Shown here one piece after another: positions 1 to 10,708 of a stretch of DNA of 64,000 bases. The stretch is from positions 40,115,807-40,179,806 of the forward strand of contig CM035170.1 in assembly GCA_020205615.1 (NCBI GenBank). Reading direction: 5' to 3'. Made by a program: the position numbers and the translations under genes. This stretch comes from Panax quinquefolius (taxonomy: Eukaryota > Streptophyta > Magnoliopsida > Apiales > Araliaceae). The number at the start of each line of letters is the position of its first letter. Positions within the stretch are counted from its first letter, which is position 1. The notes beneath the pieces are model-generated. The model worked only from the letters and a program-made list of their open reading frames with translations. It was not told the DNA's origin and did not search any database.

Positions 1-21
1 TATATATATATATATATATAA
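1..21. repeat. TA microsatellite
   Basis: Uninterrupted TA dinucleotides at the window edge; the tract may extend further left. It lies within or beside the LTR that follows. Confidence 0.9.
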
Positions 22-736
22 CACTAAGGTTGTGAACATACCTTCACTTTCTAATACAATCGCTACTAATCACTGGAATTTGCTGTGAAATCCTAAGCTT
101 TTCTCAATTTCTCTCGACTCTTCTCTTAATTTTCTGTGAAGCTCTCTAGGCTAGCAAACTAAGTTATGTGCAAAAACCAACTGAATAATAAGCGTACACA
201 AAAGAAACTGATATAGCCTTAATAACTATAATCAGTTATCAAAATAACGTATATATTATATTTATTATTTAATTTATTTATTTATTTATTTTATATAATA
301 ATTCAAAATTAAAAAGGAAATCCAAAAGCCATAAGGCCTTGTTTGGCAAAAACCATTTAAAATTAAACACTTAATACCATTAAGTCTTGTTTGGCACAAC
401 CAAATTAAACTACTTTACTTTAATTTATTTTAATAACTCCTTATAATATAGTTATTTGTCACACTACATTTAATTAAACTTACATACTTAATTTATTAAT
501 TCAATTAATTAAATAATTCATTTATTCATATAACTCTATACAAATATTTACCATCAAATTGAAATATCAATATAATAATAATTTCCTTAACTCATTAATT
601 ATTTATTTAATAAATAATTAACTAAACAAAATTAAATCAATTAAACAAATATTTATTCAACGATAAACACATCCATTAAATATTTATATAATTCAATAAA
701 TATTTAATATTACAATTAAAATTCTGGAATGTTACA
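1..736 (-). mobile_element. Partial gypsy LTR (element K), reverse orientation
   Basis: Read on the minus strand, an LTR-like start TGTAACATTCCAG lies at 736 immediately after a purine-rich tract, so this is the 3' LTR of a minus-strand element. The rest is A+T-rich non-coding sequence, and the other end is outside the window. The junction resembles that of element A at 6846-6870 (purine tract, then TGTAAC), so K and A are probably relatives. No coding sequence is seen. Confidence 0.6.
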
Positions 737-795
737 TCATTCCCTCCTTAAAAGGATTATGTCCTCAGAATCACAATTCAAACAATCAAATCGTC
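737..795 (-). other. Polypurine tract and 3' internal end of element K
   Basis: The minus strand reads GTGATTCTGAGGACATAATC, then a TTTTAAGGAGGGAATGA tract directly before the LTR start. Element A has the same GTGATTCTGGGGA-type block before its 3' LTR. The tract is the likely plus-strand primer. K's internal region stops about here and different sequence follows, so K is truncated. Confidence 0.6.
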
Positions 796-1000
796 ACATG
801 TATTCCGCAAAGTTATGTAATAGTTCAAGGTTAGATTACATGTGATTGTTTTAAGTTGATGTAACCCTTTAATGGGGAAGATTATTGTTTGAGTTATTTA
901 AGTTATGTCTTTAACCTTGAATATTGGTAGATAAATGTTATTGTTTTGGATAGTGAACACCAAATTCTTTGGTAATGAAGTACCCAGATTTGGGGTGTCA
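796..1000 (+). mobile_element. Probable 3' remnant of element A's 5' LTR
   Basis: The stretch ends in TTTGGGGTGTCA, like the LTR ends of D (minus-strand GGGGGCATCACA) and B (GGGGGCGTCACA). The following leader (1001 on) aligns loosely with the leader after D's primer-binding site (both contain ATGAACCTTAGG or ATAAACCTTAGG), but the TGGTATCA core has been lost. Most of the LTR is missing, cut at the junction with K. Confidence 0.4.
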
Positions 1001-1233
1001 TGGGTTGCTTTAAGTTATGAACCTTAGGTGGTGGAAACCTTAGGAAGTAACCTTTAAGGTGACAGAAAACATCGTGGTGATAAACTCTTATCGAGTTCTA
1101 AGGAATGAATTAAGGAGTTCATTGAAGATAAAATAAAACAATAAAAGACTTTATGTGTTATGTGATAATAACTTATGTGCTCGCAAGTATCGAATAGTGT
1201 CACGTAATAAATAAAACATAAAAGTATTTTGTT

Positions 1234-1983
1234 GTTAGGATATCTAACGTTAAAGGATCTGGTCAAGCTAGGGAAGAGATACCTCAGGTACCTAGAGATG
1301 AGGAGCCCCGGAATGTCCACGTTGTTCGAGAGCAGTTGATTCAGAGGGAGCCTTCTATATTGGTTGCTGAGGAAGGACAAGAGAATGAGCTTATGTCTAA
1401 TCCTGCGGAGGAGTACTCTGAGGAGATAGAGGTGGAGGATGAAGAAGAGGATCCTGTGGAGTTTCAACCAAACTCCATATCAGCTAAGATGTATAATGAG
1501 CTGTATGACCGAAATATAGAATTACAAGATAAGATTGAGGAGCTGAAGGAGTTGGCTGATATGCGTTAGGCTACTATAGAGCAGAAGGATGTGGAGATTC
1601 AGGAACTCGACTCACGACTTGGGAACACATAATGGAACCTAGTTCACACAGAGGGACATCAAAAGGAGCTATTAGCTGAGAATGAGAAGATGAAGACTGA
1701 AGTTGAAAAGCTAAAAGATGACTTGAAGGAGGAGTCAGCTAAGCATGCGAGAGCATAAGACGCTTGGATGAAGGCTACTCAGCGTGCAGATCGTGCTAAA
1801 GCGAAGGTTCAAACGAAGAAGGCCAAGATGAATGAAATGGATTATGCTTTTCATTTTGCGATTGATAGGGCACCTCAATTTGAAGACTTGACATGATGGT
1901 ACATGATGGATCATAGGACGATGTATCGTATTATGGAAGAAGAGCGTAGAGAAGCCTCTCGATGTCTTAATATGCCAAGATAG
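1234..1983 (+). pseudogene. Extra coiled-coil ORF upstream of gag (element A), broken
   Basis: One frame stays open for about 250 codons apart from four stops (1567, 1630, 1756, 1894). It begins with a segment containing RNVHVVREQ, continues with an acid-rich stretch (EEYSEEIEVEDEEED), then a long heptad-like coiled coil, then DAWMKAT followed by KKAKMNEMD. Elements B (10709-11498) and D (20343-21041) carry the same order: RDIHMVSEE and RDIHVVYEA near the start, acidic block, coiled coil, then a W...A...(K/R)K.K...M segment. No start ATG survives in frame. The position between leader and gag argues for an extra retroelement ORF; its function is unknown. Confidence 0.65.
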
Positions 1984-2278
1984 AAGGAATAATAATAACA
2001 TGTGATTAAATATGTGATTAAATAAATTATAAATCTCTTAGTTTGAGATAATATAAGGGTAAGATGAGTATGGTATCCTGAAACTTTTTATGTTCTGGAA
2101 AGTTGATGTTGATAGCAGAGATGTTATCCTTACTAAGTTTTGAGAACTATGAATGAATAAAATGTCGAAGTTTATTGAAATGTTATGTGTTACACTTTAA
2201 TCTTAGAATGTTTTAGTTAAACTTTAAATATTCAAGGAATGGAGTAGTGACCTATTAAGCGTATATCTTAAATAGAAA

Positions 2279-3358
2279 ATGCCTCCTAGAAGAAGACAAC
2301 CACGCTAATAACCACCTGTTGAAGGGTCTACTAACAACAATAATAACGAGGCCAATGCTAACCCGGTTCAGCAATTGGTGACCTTGTTAACAGGAGCACT
2401 TGTGAATCAGCCATAAGCTCAAGTTACGACTTTCAAGGACTTCAAAGTGGTTAGACCACCGGAGTTTCAAGGGTTTATAAATCCAGTTGAGGCCCAAACC
2501 TGGATCATGGAAATGGAGAAGGTGTTCGACGTTTCCAGAGTTAATGAGGACCACAAAACTGCATTGGCAACGTTTATGTTCAAGTCTGAAGCTAGCTATT
2601 GGTGGCAGGCGAATAAGGTTCGTGGGGGACATAGAATAGTAGCGTGGGATAGGTTCAAAGAAATGTTTTTCAAAATGTACTTTCCAACGAGTTCCTGGAA
2701 CCATTTGGAAGTTCAATTTTTGGAGCTAAAGCAAGGAACCATATATGTGCCAGAGTATTTTGCAAAGTTTAATGACTTGGCAAGGTTTGGTACGTATCAA
2801 GTCAATACAGATGAGCGTAAGGCGAGAAGGTTTGAACAAGGGTTGAAGCCCTGGCTGTATAGCAAGGTTTCAAAGTTTCAGTTAAACACGTTTGCATTAG
2901 TATTGGAAAAGGAAATTATCGCGAAAGGAGGAAGCGATGCCTTAACTAAGTATAATCAAGAGAAAAAGAAGAGAATGAGAATGAAAACAAGCCGGTAGAA
3001 GCAGTAGTGGAAGTAACAACCAGAAGAGGAAGTGGAATGAAAATTCAAGTGAAGAAGGACAATAAGGAACTCAGCAAAAGAAGAAGTTTGAAGCTTGTAC
3101 TACTTACAGGAAGAATCACACTGGTGTGTGTTTGAAGGGTAAGCGGGTGTGTTTCAATTATGGCCAGGAGGGTTACATTGCACCAAATTGTTTTAGCTAA
3201 AGAAGGGAGCTTGTTTTACTTGCAGGTCAAAAGATCAAAGGGCTCGTGATTTCCCTAAAAAGACATCGAAAAGTGCAAGTGGAGGAAAGGGAAACAACAA
3301 TGGTGGTACGTTAACTATCACTGGGCCAGTGAAATCAAGCCGACCTATTTCTAGAACT
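2279..3358 (+). pseudogene. gag: Ty3/gypsy gag polyprotein, broken (element A)
   Basis: Gag forms the retroelement capsid and nucleocapsid. The start ATG at 2279 gives MPPRRRQPR, a usual gypsy gag beginning; D has MPPRRR as well. Stops follow at 2306, 2309 and 2414. The capsid region (2417-2998) has EASYWWQA, FLELKQG, FNDLARF and ARRFEQGLKPWLY. A frameshift near 2993 leads into a serine/basic linker and a zinc-knuckle region at about 3090-3200: VCFNYGQEGYIAPNC, where the second Cys has become Tyr and the His has become Tyr. A further frameshift at about 3200 leads to a second knuckle remnant (CFTCRSKDQRARDFP). Not functional as it stands. Confidence 0.9.
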
Positions 3359-3775
3359 TTCAATATGAACGTACAAGATGTTTTACAGTTAAAGGATGTG
3401 GTTTCAGGTATCATTCTGATTAATGGTATTAATGTTTATAGGCTATTTGATTCGGGTGCTACTCGTTCGTTTATATCCAATGATTTTTCTTAGAACTTAG
3501 ATTTGCCTCAAGAAGAACTAGATTTTCCTTTAAGCATAGAGATTGTGAATAGGGAAGTGATTCCTGTTAGGTTTATATAAAAGAATTGTAGAGTGGTTAT
3601 AAAGGGTCATGAGATGATGGTTGATTTGATACCAATTAAACTTGGGGAATTCGATGTCATATTGGGAATGGATTGGTTATTCAATTACAGGGCAGTAATT
3701 GATTACCAAAAGAAATGTGTTAACCTTATGACACCGTCAAAGGTGGTGTTTTATGGGAGAAAGTCACCTCGATAA
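3359..3775 (+). pseudogene. Gypsy aspartic protease, broken (element A)
   Basis: A retropepsin domain cleaves the Gag-Pol polyprotein. The active-site motif LFDSGATRSFIS is near 3446-3481, preceded by FNMNVQDVLQLKDVVSG, which matches D's FNMTIQDAVTVKDVVTG. A later FDVILGMDWL marks the C-terminal part. Stops at 3491 (TAG) and 3578 (TAA) fall where relatives have Gln, so both look like single C-to-T changes; another stop ends the stretch at 3773. The frame is the same as that of the reverse transcriptase after it. Confidence 0.85.
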
Positions 3776-3790
3776 GCAAGTTGTCTGACG

Positions 3791-5327
3791 GTGATGCAAG
3801 CTAAGAAGTTACTGAGACAAGGATGTGGAGGATACTTAGCCTATATAGTCGATACACAAAAGAAGAGTGCAAAGTTAAAAGAGATACCAGTTATTAGAGA
3901 TTATGCCGATGTATTTCTAGATGATTTGCTTGGACTTTCGCCAAATAGAGAGGTTGAGTTCGTGATTTATTTAGTACCAGGAACGACCCCGATATCTAAA
4001 GCCCCATATAGAATGGCCCTAGTAGAGATGAAGGAGCTGATGGTACAATTACAAGAATTATTAGATAAGAAGTATATCCAGTCGAGTGTATCGTCGTGGG
4101 GAGCACCGATGTTGTTTGTTAAGAAGAAAGATGGATCGATGCAGCTCTGCATTGATTACAGGGAATTGAATAAGGTCGCGATTAAAAATAAATATCCGTT
4201 ACCAAGAATCGATGACTTATTCGATCAATTGAAGGGAGCGAGGTACTTTTCAAAAATAGACTTAAGAAGTGTATATCATTAGTTGAAGGTAAGGAAGGAG
4301 GATGTACCAAAAATATCATTCAGAACTCGGTATGGTCATTACAAGTTTCTAGTTATGTCATTTGGTTTAACCAATGCACTTGCAGCGTTCATGGATTTGA
4401 TGAACAGGGTGTTTAAACAATTCTTAGATAAATTTGTAGTGGTGTTTATTGATGATATATTGGTGTATTCTAAGACCAAGGAGGAACATGTTGAACACTT
4501 AAAAGTGACATTGGAGACATTGAGGAGAGAGAAGTTGTACGCTAAATTCTCGAAATAAGAGTTTTGGTTAGAACATGTGCAGTTTCTTGGGCACGTTACT
4601 CACAAGAACGGAATCTTGGTAGATCTATCAAAAGTTGAAGCTGTAATAAACTGGGATCAGCCAAAGGCACCGTTAGAAGTAAGAAGTTTCTTGGGATTGG
4701 CAGGTTACTATAGGCATTTTATTCAAGACTTTTCCAAGATCGTAACTCTGTTATTTAACTAGGAAGATAGTTAAGTTTGTTTGGACGGAGAAGTGTGAGG
4801 AGAGTTTTCAAGAATTAAAGAAGAGATTGAGTTCAGCACATGTGTTATCGTTGCCTGATGATACGAGGAATTTTATGGTATTCAGTGACGCATCGCATAT
4901 AGGACTAGGATGTGTGCTTATGCAGAATGGTAATGTAATTGCGTATGCATCACGTCAATTAAAGGATTATGAAAAAAGGACTCATGATTTGGAGTTGGTT
5001 GCTGTAGTGTTTGATTTGAAGATTTGGAGGCACTATCTTTATGGAGAGATGTGTGAGATATATACAGACCATAAAAGTCTGAAGTATATCTTTACATAGA
5101 AAGGTTTGAATATGCGACAGAGGAGATGGTTGGAGTTGATTAAAGACTACGACTGCGAGATTCTTTATCATCCTGGAAAAGCGAATGTTGTTGTTGTCGA
5201 TGCCTTAAGTAGAAAGGGACGGGAAAAATTAATGATGTTGACTACTCAAGAAAAGCTTGTAGCAAAAATGGCCAAGATGGAGTTAGAAATTAAATATCCT
5301 ACAGAATTAGATGAAAAATTGTTCTAG
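3791..5327 (+). pseudogene. pol: Gypsy reverse transcriptase and RNase H, broken (element A)
   Basis: Copies element RNA to DNA inside the virus-like particle. Reverse transcriptase motifs in order: [49 protein letters not shown] and the catalytic FIDDILVYS (about 4447-4473). The connection has FLGLAGYYRHFI. RNase H has [36 protein letters not shown] and [18 protein letters not shown] stops at 4280 and 5097 replace Gln codons; there is also a stop at 4556 and a frameshift between 4762 and 4827. Domain order RT, RNase H, integrase is that of Ty3/gypsy. Confidence 0.92.
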
Positions 5328-5409
5328 ATGGGGAGCAGTTCAATTTTGGTGGATAAGGTGAAGAATGCACAACTTCAAGATGAAAACTGTTAAAAGATAA
5401 AAAGAAAAA

Positions 5410-6751
5410 GTGTTTAAAAGTGAAGAAAATAAATTTAAATGTGATTCGGAAGGGTTACTTCGATTTGAAGGGAGAATTTGGGTTCCGCCAGTACCAGAAA
5501 TTAAAGAAGAAATTTTGAGTGAGGCTCATAACTCACGATATTCGATTCACCCTAGAAGTACAAAGATGTACCAGGATCTCAGACATCATTTCTAGTGGTA
5601 GAATATGAAAAAGGATGTTGTTGAATGTGTGGTGAAATGCTTTACGTGTCAGAAAGTTAAAACTGACCATCAAAGGCCAAGCGGATTGTTGCAACCGTTA
5701 GAGATACCGGAATGGAAATGGGAGCATATCACAAAGGATTTTGTGGTAGGTCTTCCAACGACTCAGCAAGGTTACGATGCAATCTGGGTGATTGTCAATC
5801 GATTGCCAATCAAGATTAGATTTAACCTAGATCGGTTGGCAAAACTGTACGTGAAGGAAATTATTTCAAGACACGGTGTCCCGGTGTCCATTGTATCAGA
5901 TATAGATCCACGTTTCACATTAAATTTCTGGAAACGATTACAAGAATGCTTGGGATCGCAGTTAAGAATGAGCACAGCATATCATCCTCAAACTGACGGA
6001 CAAAGTGAGAGGAAAATCCAGACATTGAAGGATATGCTCAAAGCATGTATTATTAATTTTTAAGGGAATTGGGATGACCATCTACCGTTGGTTGAGTTTG
6101 CCTATAGTAACAGTTATCACGCAAGTATTTGCATGCCACCTTATGAAGCGTTGTACGGCAGGAAATACAGGACTTCGTTATGTTGGGACAAAGTAGGTAA
6201 ACATCAGCTGCTAGGTCCAAAATTGGTGCAACAAACTGTCGACATAATCAAGGTGATTCGGGCAAGATTGATAACTGCATAGGATAGGTAAAAGAAATAT
6301 GTCGATCAACATCGACAAAATCGAGAATTTGATGTCGATAGTTTTGTTTTCTTAAAGGTGTCTCCTTGAAAAGGAAAATTCGGTTTGGAAAAAAGGAAAA
6401 CTAAGCCCTAGGTTTATAGGACCTTTTGAAGTGCTACGACTAGTTGGTGAAGTGGCGTATGAGGTAGCTTTACCTCCAAAACTAGAACATATTCATAATA
6501 TTTTTCATGCTTCAGTATTAAGACTATATAAGCCTGATTATAAACATGTTATAGAATATAAACCATTACAGTTTGAAAAAGATTTGTCTTATGAAGAACT
6601 CCATGTTCAGATTATTGATAGGAAAGAGCAAGTACTAAGGAATAAAGTGATACATTCTGTTAAGGTAATCTAGAGAAACCATAATGCTGAAGAAGCTACG
6701 TGGGAACTTGAAAATGTCATGATGAAAAAGTATCATCGGTTATATGCTTAA
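5410..6751 (+). pseudogene. Gypsy integrase with C-terminal chromodomain-like region, broken
   Basis: Integrase inserts the cDNA into the genome. The zinc-binding part has EAHNSRYSIHPRSTKMY and [12 protein letters not shown]. The catalytic core has [22 protein letters not shown] and [12 protein letters not shown] (the D, D and E positions are present). The tail from about 6431 has HNIFHASVLRLYKPD, then IIDRKEQVLRNKVI and EEATWELENVMMKKYHRLY, the pattern of the chromodomain that marks plant chromoviruses (Tekay/Del-like). The codon for the conserved Trp before RNH is TAG at 6671. Stops at 5593 and 6061 and frameshifts at about 5330-5410 and 6290-6430 inactivate it. Confidence 0.9.
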
Positions 6752-6760
6752 TCTTGTGTA

Positions 6761-6860
6761 GTGATTCTGGGGACAGAATCCTGTTAAGGAGGGAAGAATA
6801 TAACGAATGAATTTATCGAGTTGTGATTCTGGGGATAGAATCATTTTAAGGAGGGGAGGA
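6761..6860 (+). repeat. Duplicated polypurine-tract segment before element A's 3' LTR
   Basis: GTGATTCTGGGGA followed by a TTAAGGAGGG tract and TATAACGAA or TGTAACGAA occurs twice, starting at 6761 and 6823 (period 62). The second copy directly precedes the LTR start at 6861. Each copy has both a purine primer tract and an LTR-start-like sequence. Confidence 0.8.
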
Positions 6861-7197
6861 TGTAACGAACAAGAATTTTTTAATTAATTTTAAATATTTA
6901 TGAAATTAAATAAATATTTTAATTAATTTATTTATTGAGATAAATAAATAATTGATGAAATTGTGGTGTAATAATTTGGTTAAGATGTGTTATGATAATT
7001 AAATTAAATGAATTATTAATAATTATAATGTCGATCTAATTTAATTTAATGATTAAATTAGAAAGGTTAAATAAAATTATAATTATATGACAAATGTTAA
7101 TTTGAATTGATAATTTGATTGAATTAGTGTATAATTGGTGTGACATAAGAACTATATAATATAAATGTTATAAAAATAAATTAAGGAGGGAATTTTA
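6861..7197 (+). mobile_element. Truncated 3' LTR of element A
   Basis: Begins TGTAACGAAC right after the purine tract. About 340 A+T-rich bases follow before element B's LTR starts. No continuation of this LTR is recognised after B, so it is truncated or the junction is rearranged. A second purine tract (TTAAGGAGGG, about 7181-7190) lies just before B. No coding sequence is seen. Confidence 0.6.
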
Positions 7198-8874
7198 TGT
7201 AAGACCACCTAATTTTATGAAATAAAAGTATTCAATTTTTCTTATAATTACTATTCAGGTAAATGGTTAAATTGATAAAAGGTTAAAGTTAAGGCCATAT
7301 ATGAATTTTTTTTCAAAATACACAAGTGGTTATAAAAATAATCATTGTTGTCGGGGAATATTCGTTTGGTTATGGAATATTCTTTTCCGCTAGGGAATAT
7401 TAAATGCGACGGCGCAACCATTTGTGGGCCCCATAATGTAATTCATTGTCGGGATGAAGAAAACAACAAATTAAAGTTTTAATAAATAACGGCGTAGTGG
7501 TTACCGAATTAACATTTGTTGGAATACCGGTGGGTAAAGTAAAATGTCGCGTTGTTGCAGACAAAGAAGCATTACCAGGTATTACAACGATATTTTTGAA
7601 TTATTGATTCTTACGTAAGAAGGCATTACTCAATAATTGTTACGGTAAGAATTATTGCTCAAAGTATTATATTTTATTGATTCAATAATTGCTGCGTTGA
7701 TATTTTATATTATTGTTATTTCAATAATTGTCACTACATAGTATTTTCCATTATCGAAGACAATAATTCATATTATCCGAATAATATTATTAGATAACAT
7801 TATTGGCAATGTCTAGAAAGTTACGTCTAAGGAGAGGTTTGGTCACCTAATCATGGCGCCAAGAAAGAGAGAATCCTTATTGAAAGCCCTCTTTCTGAAA
7901 CTATGCTCGTTGTCATTATGTGATTACGTAATATTATTTGTGAATAATTAATTATTGATTTATATGATAAGGAAAATATTCATTTTATGTGGATATAGAT
8001 GGAAAAAATTTTAAAGTGACAATTGTTGAAAATCGATATTTTATCTTTTATGATAAAATAATATTTTATTATATTATTATAATATAATAATGATGATATT
8101 TTTACAATGAATGTGGGATATATGAGTATATGAGGAAGAAGAGTATTTTGTTGCAAAAGTTGTTTAAAACATGATTAAACATGTTTGTGGGCTCATTTCT
8201 TGACTGAAATTTGATTATTGCCCGTAAAATTGCCCGTTTATGGATTTCGGTCAATTTCTGTTTGGAATTTGGAAACACTTTCTTCTGCAAAGTTGTAGAG
8301 AATTGAATTTCCTATAAAAAACAGCAAGATTCGAATTTTCTGATAAAAGGGCTATTTATTATGAATTATTGAAGTTCTGAGGTTCCAGAATAATTGATTT
8401 GTGGAAGTTTTAAATAATTATATTAACAAAAACGTTTTTTACATTGTTGGGACTCATTTAACATGTGATTAGGTGGCTGATTTCAGATGCTAAGTGTGTG
8501 TAGAGAATTTATAATATAAATATTAATATTATATTAAATTAAATTTTCTGCTTTGGTGTTCTAAGCATTTTCCTTTAAATAGGGTGCTTAGGTTAGAATT
8601 GAAAATTACACCAGAAATTGAAGTTTTCTCTCTCTTTCTCTCTCTATTATATCGAGCGTATTTTGTGAGTATTTTAGTACTTTGAGTATTGCTATACGGT
8701 GCAAGTTCTTTCAAAGACTATATCCAAAGATTCGGCAAAAGTACTATTCTTTCTGAGGTAAGGGATTGTAAGGGAGATTATTTTCTTCATAAATGATATT
8801 ATTTCTTCAATATCATTATGCTGAAATATTGGTTTGAACTTTTTATCAAATTAGGAACTTTTTTATGTCGGGGT

Positions 8875-8945
8875 TACTATTCATGAGTTACTATTCACGA
8901 GTTACTATTCATGAGTTACTATTCATGAGTACTATTCACGAAGAG
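8875..8945 (+). repeat. Short tandem repeat GAGTTACTATTCA(C/T)
   Basis: About five imperfect copies of a 15-bp unit in LTR B. A related series occurs at 44345-44600 in LTR F, so the repeat belongs to this LTR family. Confidence 0.85.
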
Positions 8946-9279
8946 TGATGATGTTTTTTTGTGAAATTTCTATCTTTTGGTGTCTGAGTTCTTATTCACG
9001 ATATACTCTGACTATTCATTCACGAATCTGACACTATTCATTAGAAAAATGAAATTTCTTCTTTTGTCCAAAATATCTATTCTGGATACTAGCTTTGATT
9101 GTATCCATGTTTTGATCATTCTTGAATTTTACCCCACTCTGGTTATTTATGAAGTATTTTTGAATGGGAATTGTTTAAAGTACGAATCCTTAATATTTGT
9201 TCTTTTGCTTCACTAGATTCATTTTTTTTTTAAATATTTTTCATTATCCTTAGTCCTAAATGATGATATAACAAAATAT

Positions 9280-9442
9280 ATTTGGCCTGTAGTGCAAAGA
9301 TGAATGATTTTTGATGAATATCTTTGGCCTGTAGTGCAAAGATGAACAGGTTTTTAGATAAACAAGACCAACTGATGAATATCTTTGGCCTATAGTGCAA
9401 AGATGACTTGTTGATGAATATCTTTGGCCGTAATGCAAAGAT
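9280..9442 (+). repeat. Four hairpin repeats ATCTTTG-gcctgtagtg-CAAAGAT
   Basis: Units at 9280-9303, 9320-9343, 9381-9404 and 9420-9442. Units 2-4 have perfect 7-bp complementary arms around a 9-10-base loop containing GCC..TAGTG or a close variant. The same unit recurs in LTRs F, G1, G2 and H. Confidence 0.85.
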
Positions 9443-9939
9443 GAATTTATTAGTAGGATTATGAACATAAACTGTGATTTGGTATAACCATAATCTTTGA
9501 TGTTTCAGGTGATGAAAATTATCTTTGTCCTGGATGAGAAAAGGAATTTAGAACAACAATTACGATTATAAGTTATACATGTGATTGTGGATGTGAAATT
9601 TTGATTGATGTTACGAGGATAAAACATTGTTGGTGGAATTTTAACATGAGAAGATAATAGATTTTACGGTCTATTTGACTCTTCTAATGGATCGCTTCGT
9701 TCACCGCAACTATGGTTGAAAAGTTTTATCATCAACCATATGTTCTAAATCTCCGATTTATTATCGTTGAAGGCTATTGATAATTTATTTATCTTTAGTC
9801 ATGATATTCTTTACTGAGCTAGTTGTGCTCACCCTTTTACTTCACAATTCCTTTCAGGTAATAAAAGTGTAGCTGGGTCGAGCGGGGGAATAACAAGGGA
9901 ATAAAACGGTGGTCTATAGATGTTGAGGGTGCGGTGAAT

Positions 9940-10328
9940 TTAACTTGGAAGGGTGTTTTGCCACTATCATACAAGATGTCTAATGACATACAACCTCGTG
10001 TCATCATAAAGACGTGGTTGTGCTCATCCACTTTCCGAGTATATCTACCAAAGACTATCTATATGATCTTGGAGTTTATTTGAAATATAACTCTCAATTA
10101 GAGACGATGGAGATAATGATATGTCAAGAGAAGACTCGCCATTGGGAAGAATATGATAGTAATCTTCTCATTTTTCTTTGGGGTCTATTGGGTCAACCAT
10201 GGATAATTCTGTGGCCATATGATATCTATAATAACCTAGACGCATGGCCTCCCATGTACGAAGGTTTCCTTGAGCACTTCCCAAAGATTCTAATTTCTAA
10301 AATAGTTTTCGACTATACCTTTATGTAA
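9940..10328 (+). pseudogene. ORF remnant inside LTR B, shared with LTR H
   Basis: From 10043 an open stretch of about 95 codons begins DYLYDLGVYLKYN and contains EKTRHWEEYDSNLLIFLWG and NNLDAWPPMYEGFLEHFPK. Upstream, LPLSYKMSNDIQPRVII lies in other frames, so it has at least two frameshifts. LTR H encodes the same protein-like sequence on the minus strand (61165-61581). I do not recognise the family. Counting differences between the copies by eye, most are amino-acid changing, so there is no sign of purifying selection. It may be a captured fragment or chance shared sequence. Confidence 0.35.
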
Positions 10329-10521
10329 GGTGTTATTATGAGGTGCTATCCACGGTTGGGACATGAGTCACGGTTGATATATATTTATATCCAAACTCGC
10401 AGCATGTGTTGTTGTATTTTGCACGACAATTGTTGTAATAAAGTTGTAGTTGTTTTCTGTACCATGTATTTGGCGACTCAGAATGGGTTGAATGGAATGG
10501 ACCTATTTTGGGGTTATTACA

Positions 10522-10536
10522 TTTGGTATCAGAGCT
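10522..10536 (+). other. Primer-binding site of element B
   Basis: TTTGGTATCAGAGC lies directly after the LTR end ATTACA. It fits the initiator-tRNA-Met 3' end used by most plant LTR retrotransposons. Confidence 0.85.
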
Positions 10537-10708
10537 TAGGGATATGATCTCTGGCGGAGATCGGGATTAGAACTAGGAGGGGAGAGATGAGTAAATCCTT
10601 CGCTAGTGTGTCCTACCTAAGCTTAATTGTTGGTCGGTCATAATATACGGATATTATGTGATATGTTAATTTGCTTACTTAACCCTTGTTTTATGACAGT
10701 ATTTGAGA

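Larger units (their letters stand above)
7198..10521 (+). mobile_element. 5' LTR of element B (about 3.3 kb)
   Basis: Starts TGTAAGACC and ends in GGGGTTATTACA next to a primer-binding site. Its first 280 bases match the start of the 3' LTR at 11637 closely. A TATA-like TTTAAATAG lies near 8575 and is followed by a CT-rich tract. The LTR holds TACTATTCA-type repeats (8875-8945), hairpin repeats (9280-9442) and an ORF remnant (9940-10328). No polymerase or gag sequence lies within it. Confidence 0.8.

Noticed and set aside
1054..1467. Minus-strand open frame of 137 codons
   Set aside because: It overlaps, in antisense, the coiled-coil ORF of element A; composition is Leu/Ile/Phe-rich shadow sequence with no motif.
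7181..7197. Purine tract before LTR B taken as the 3' end of a second element
   Set aside because: Only the tract is there, with no pol tail or GTGATTCTGG-type block; it may be chance in LTR A.
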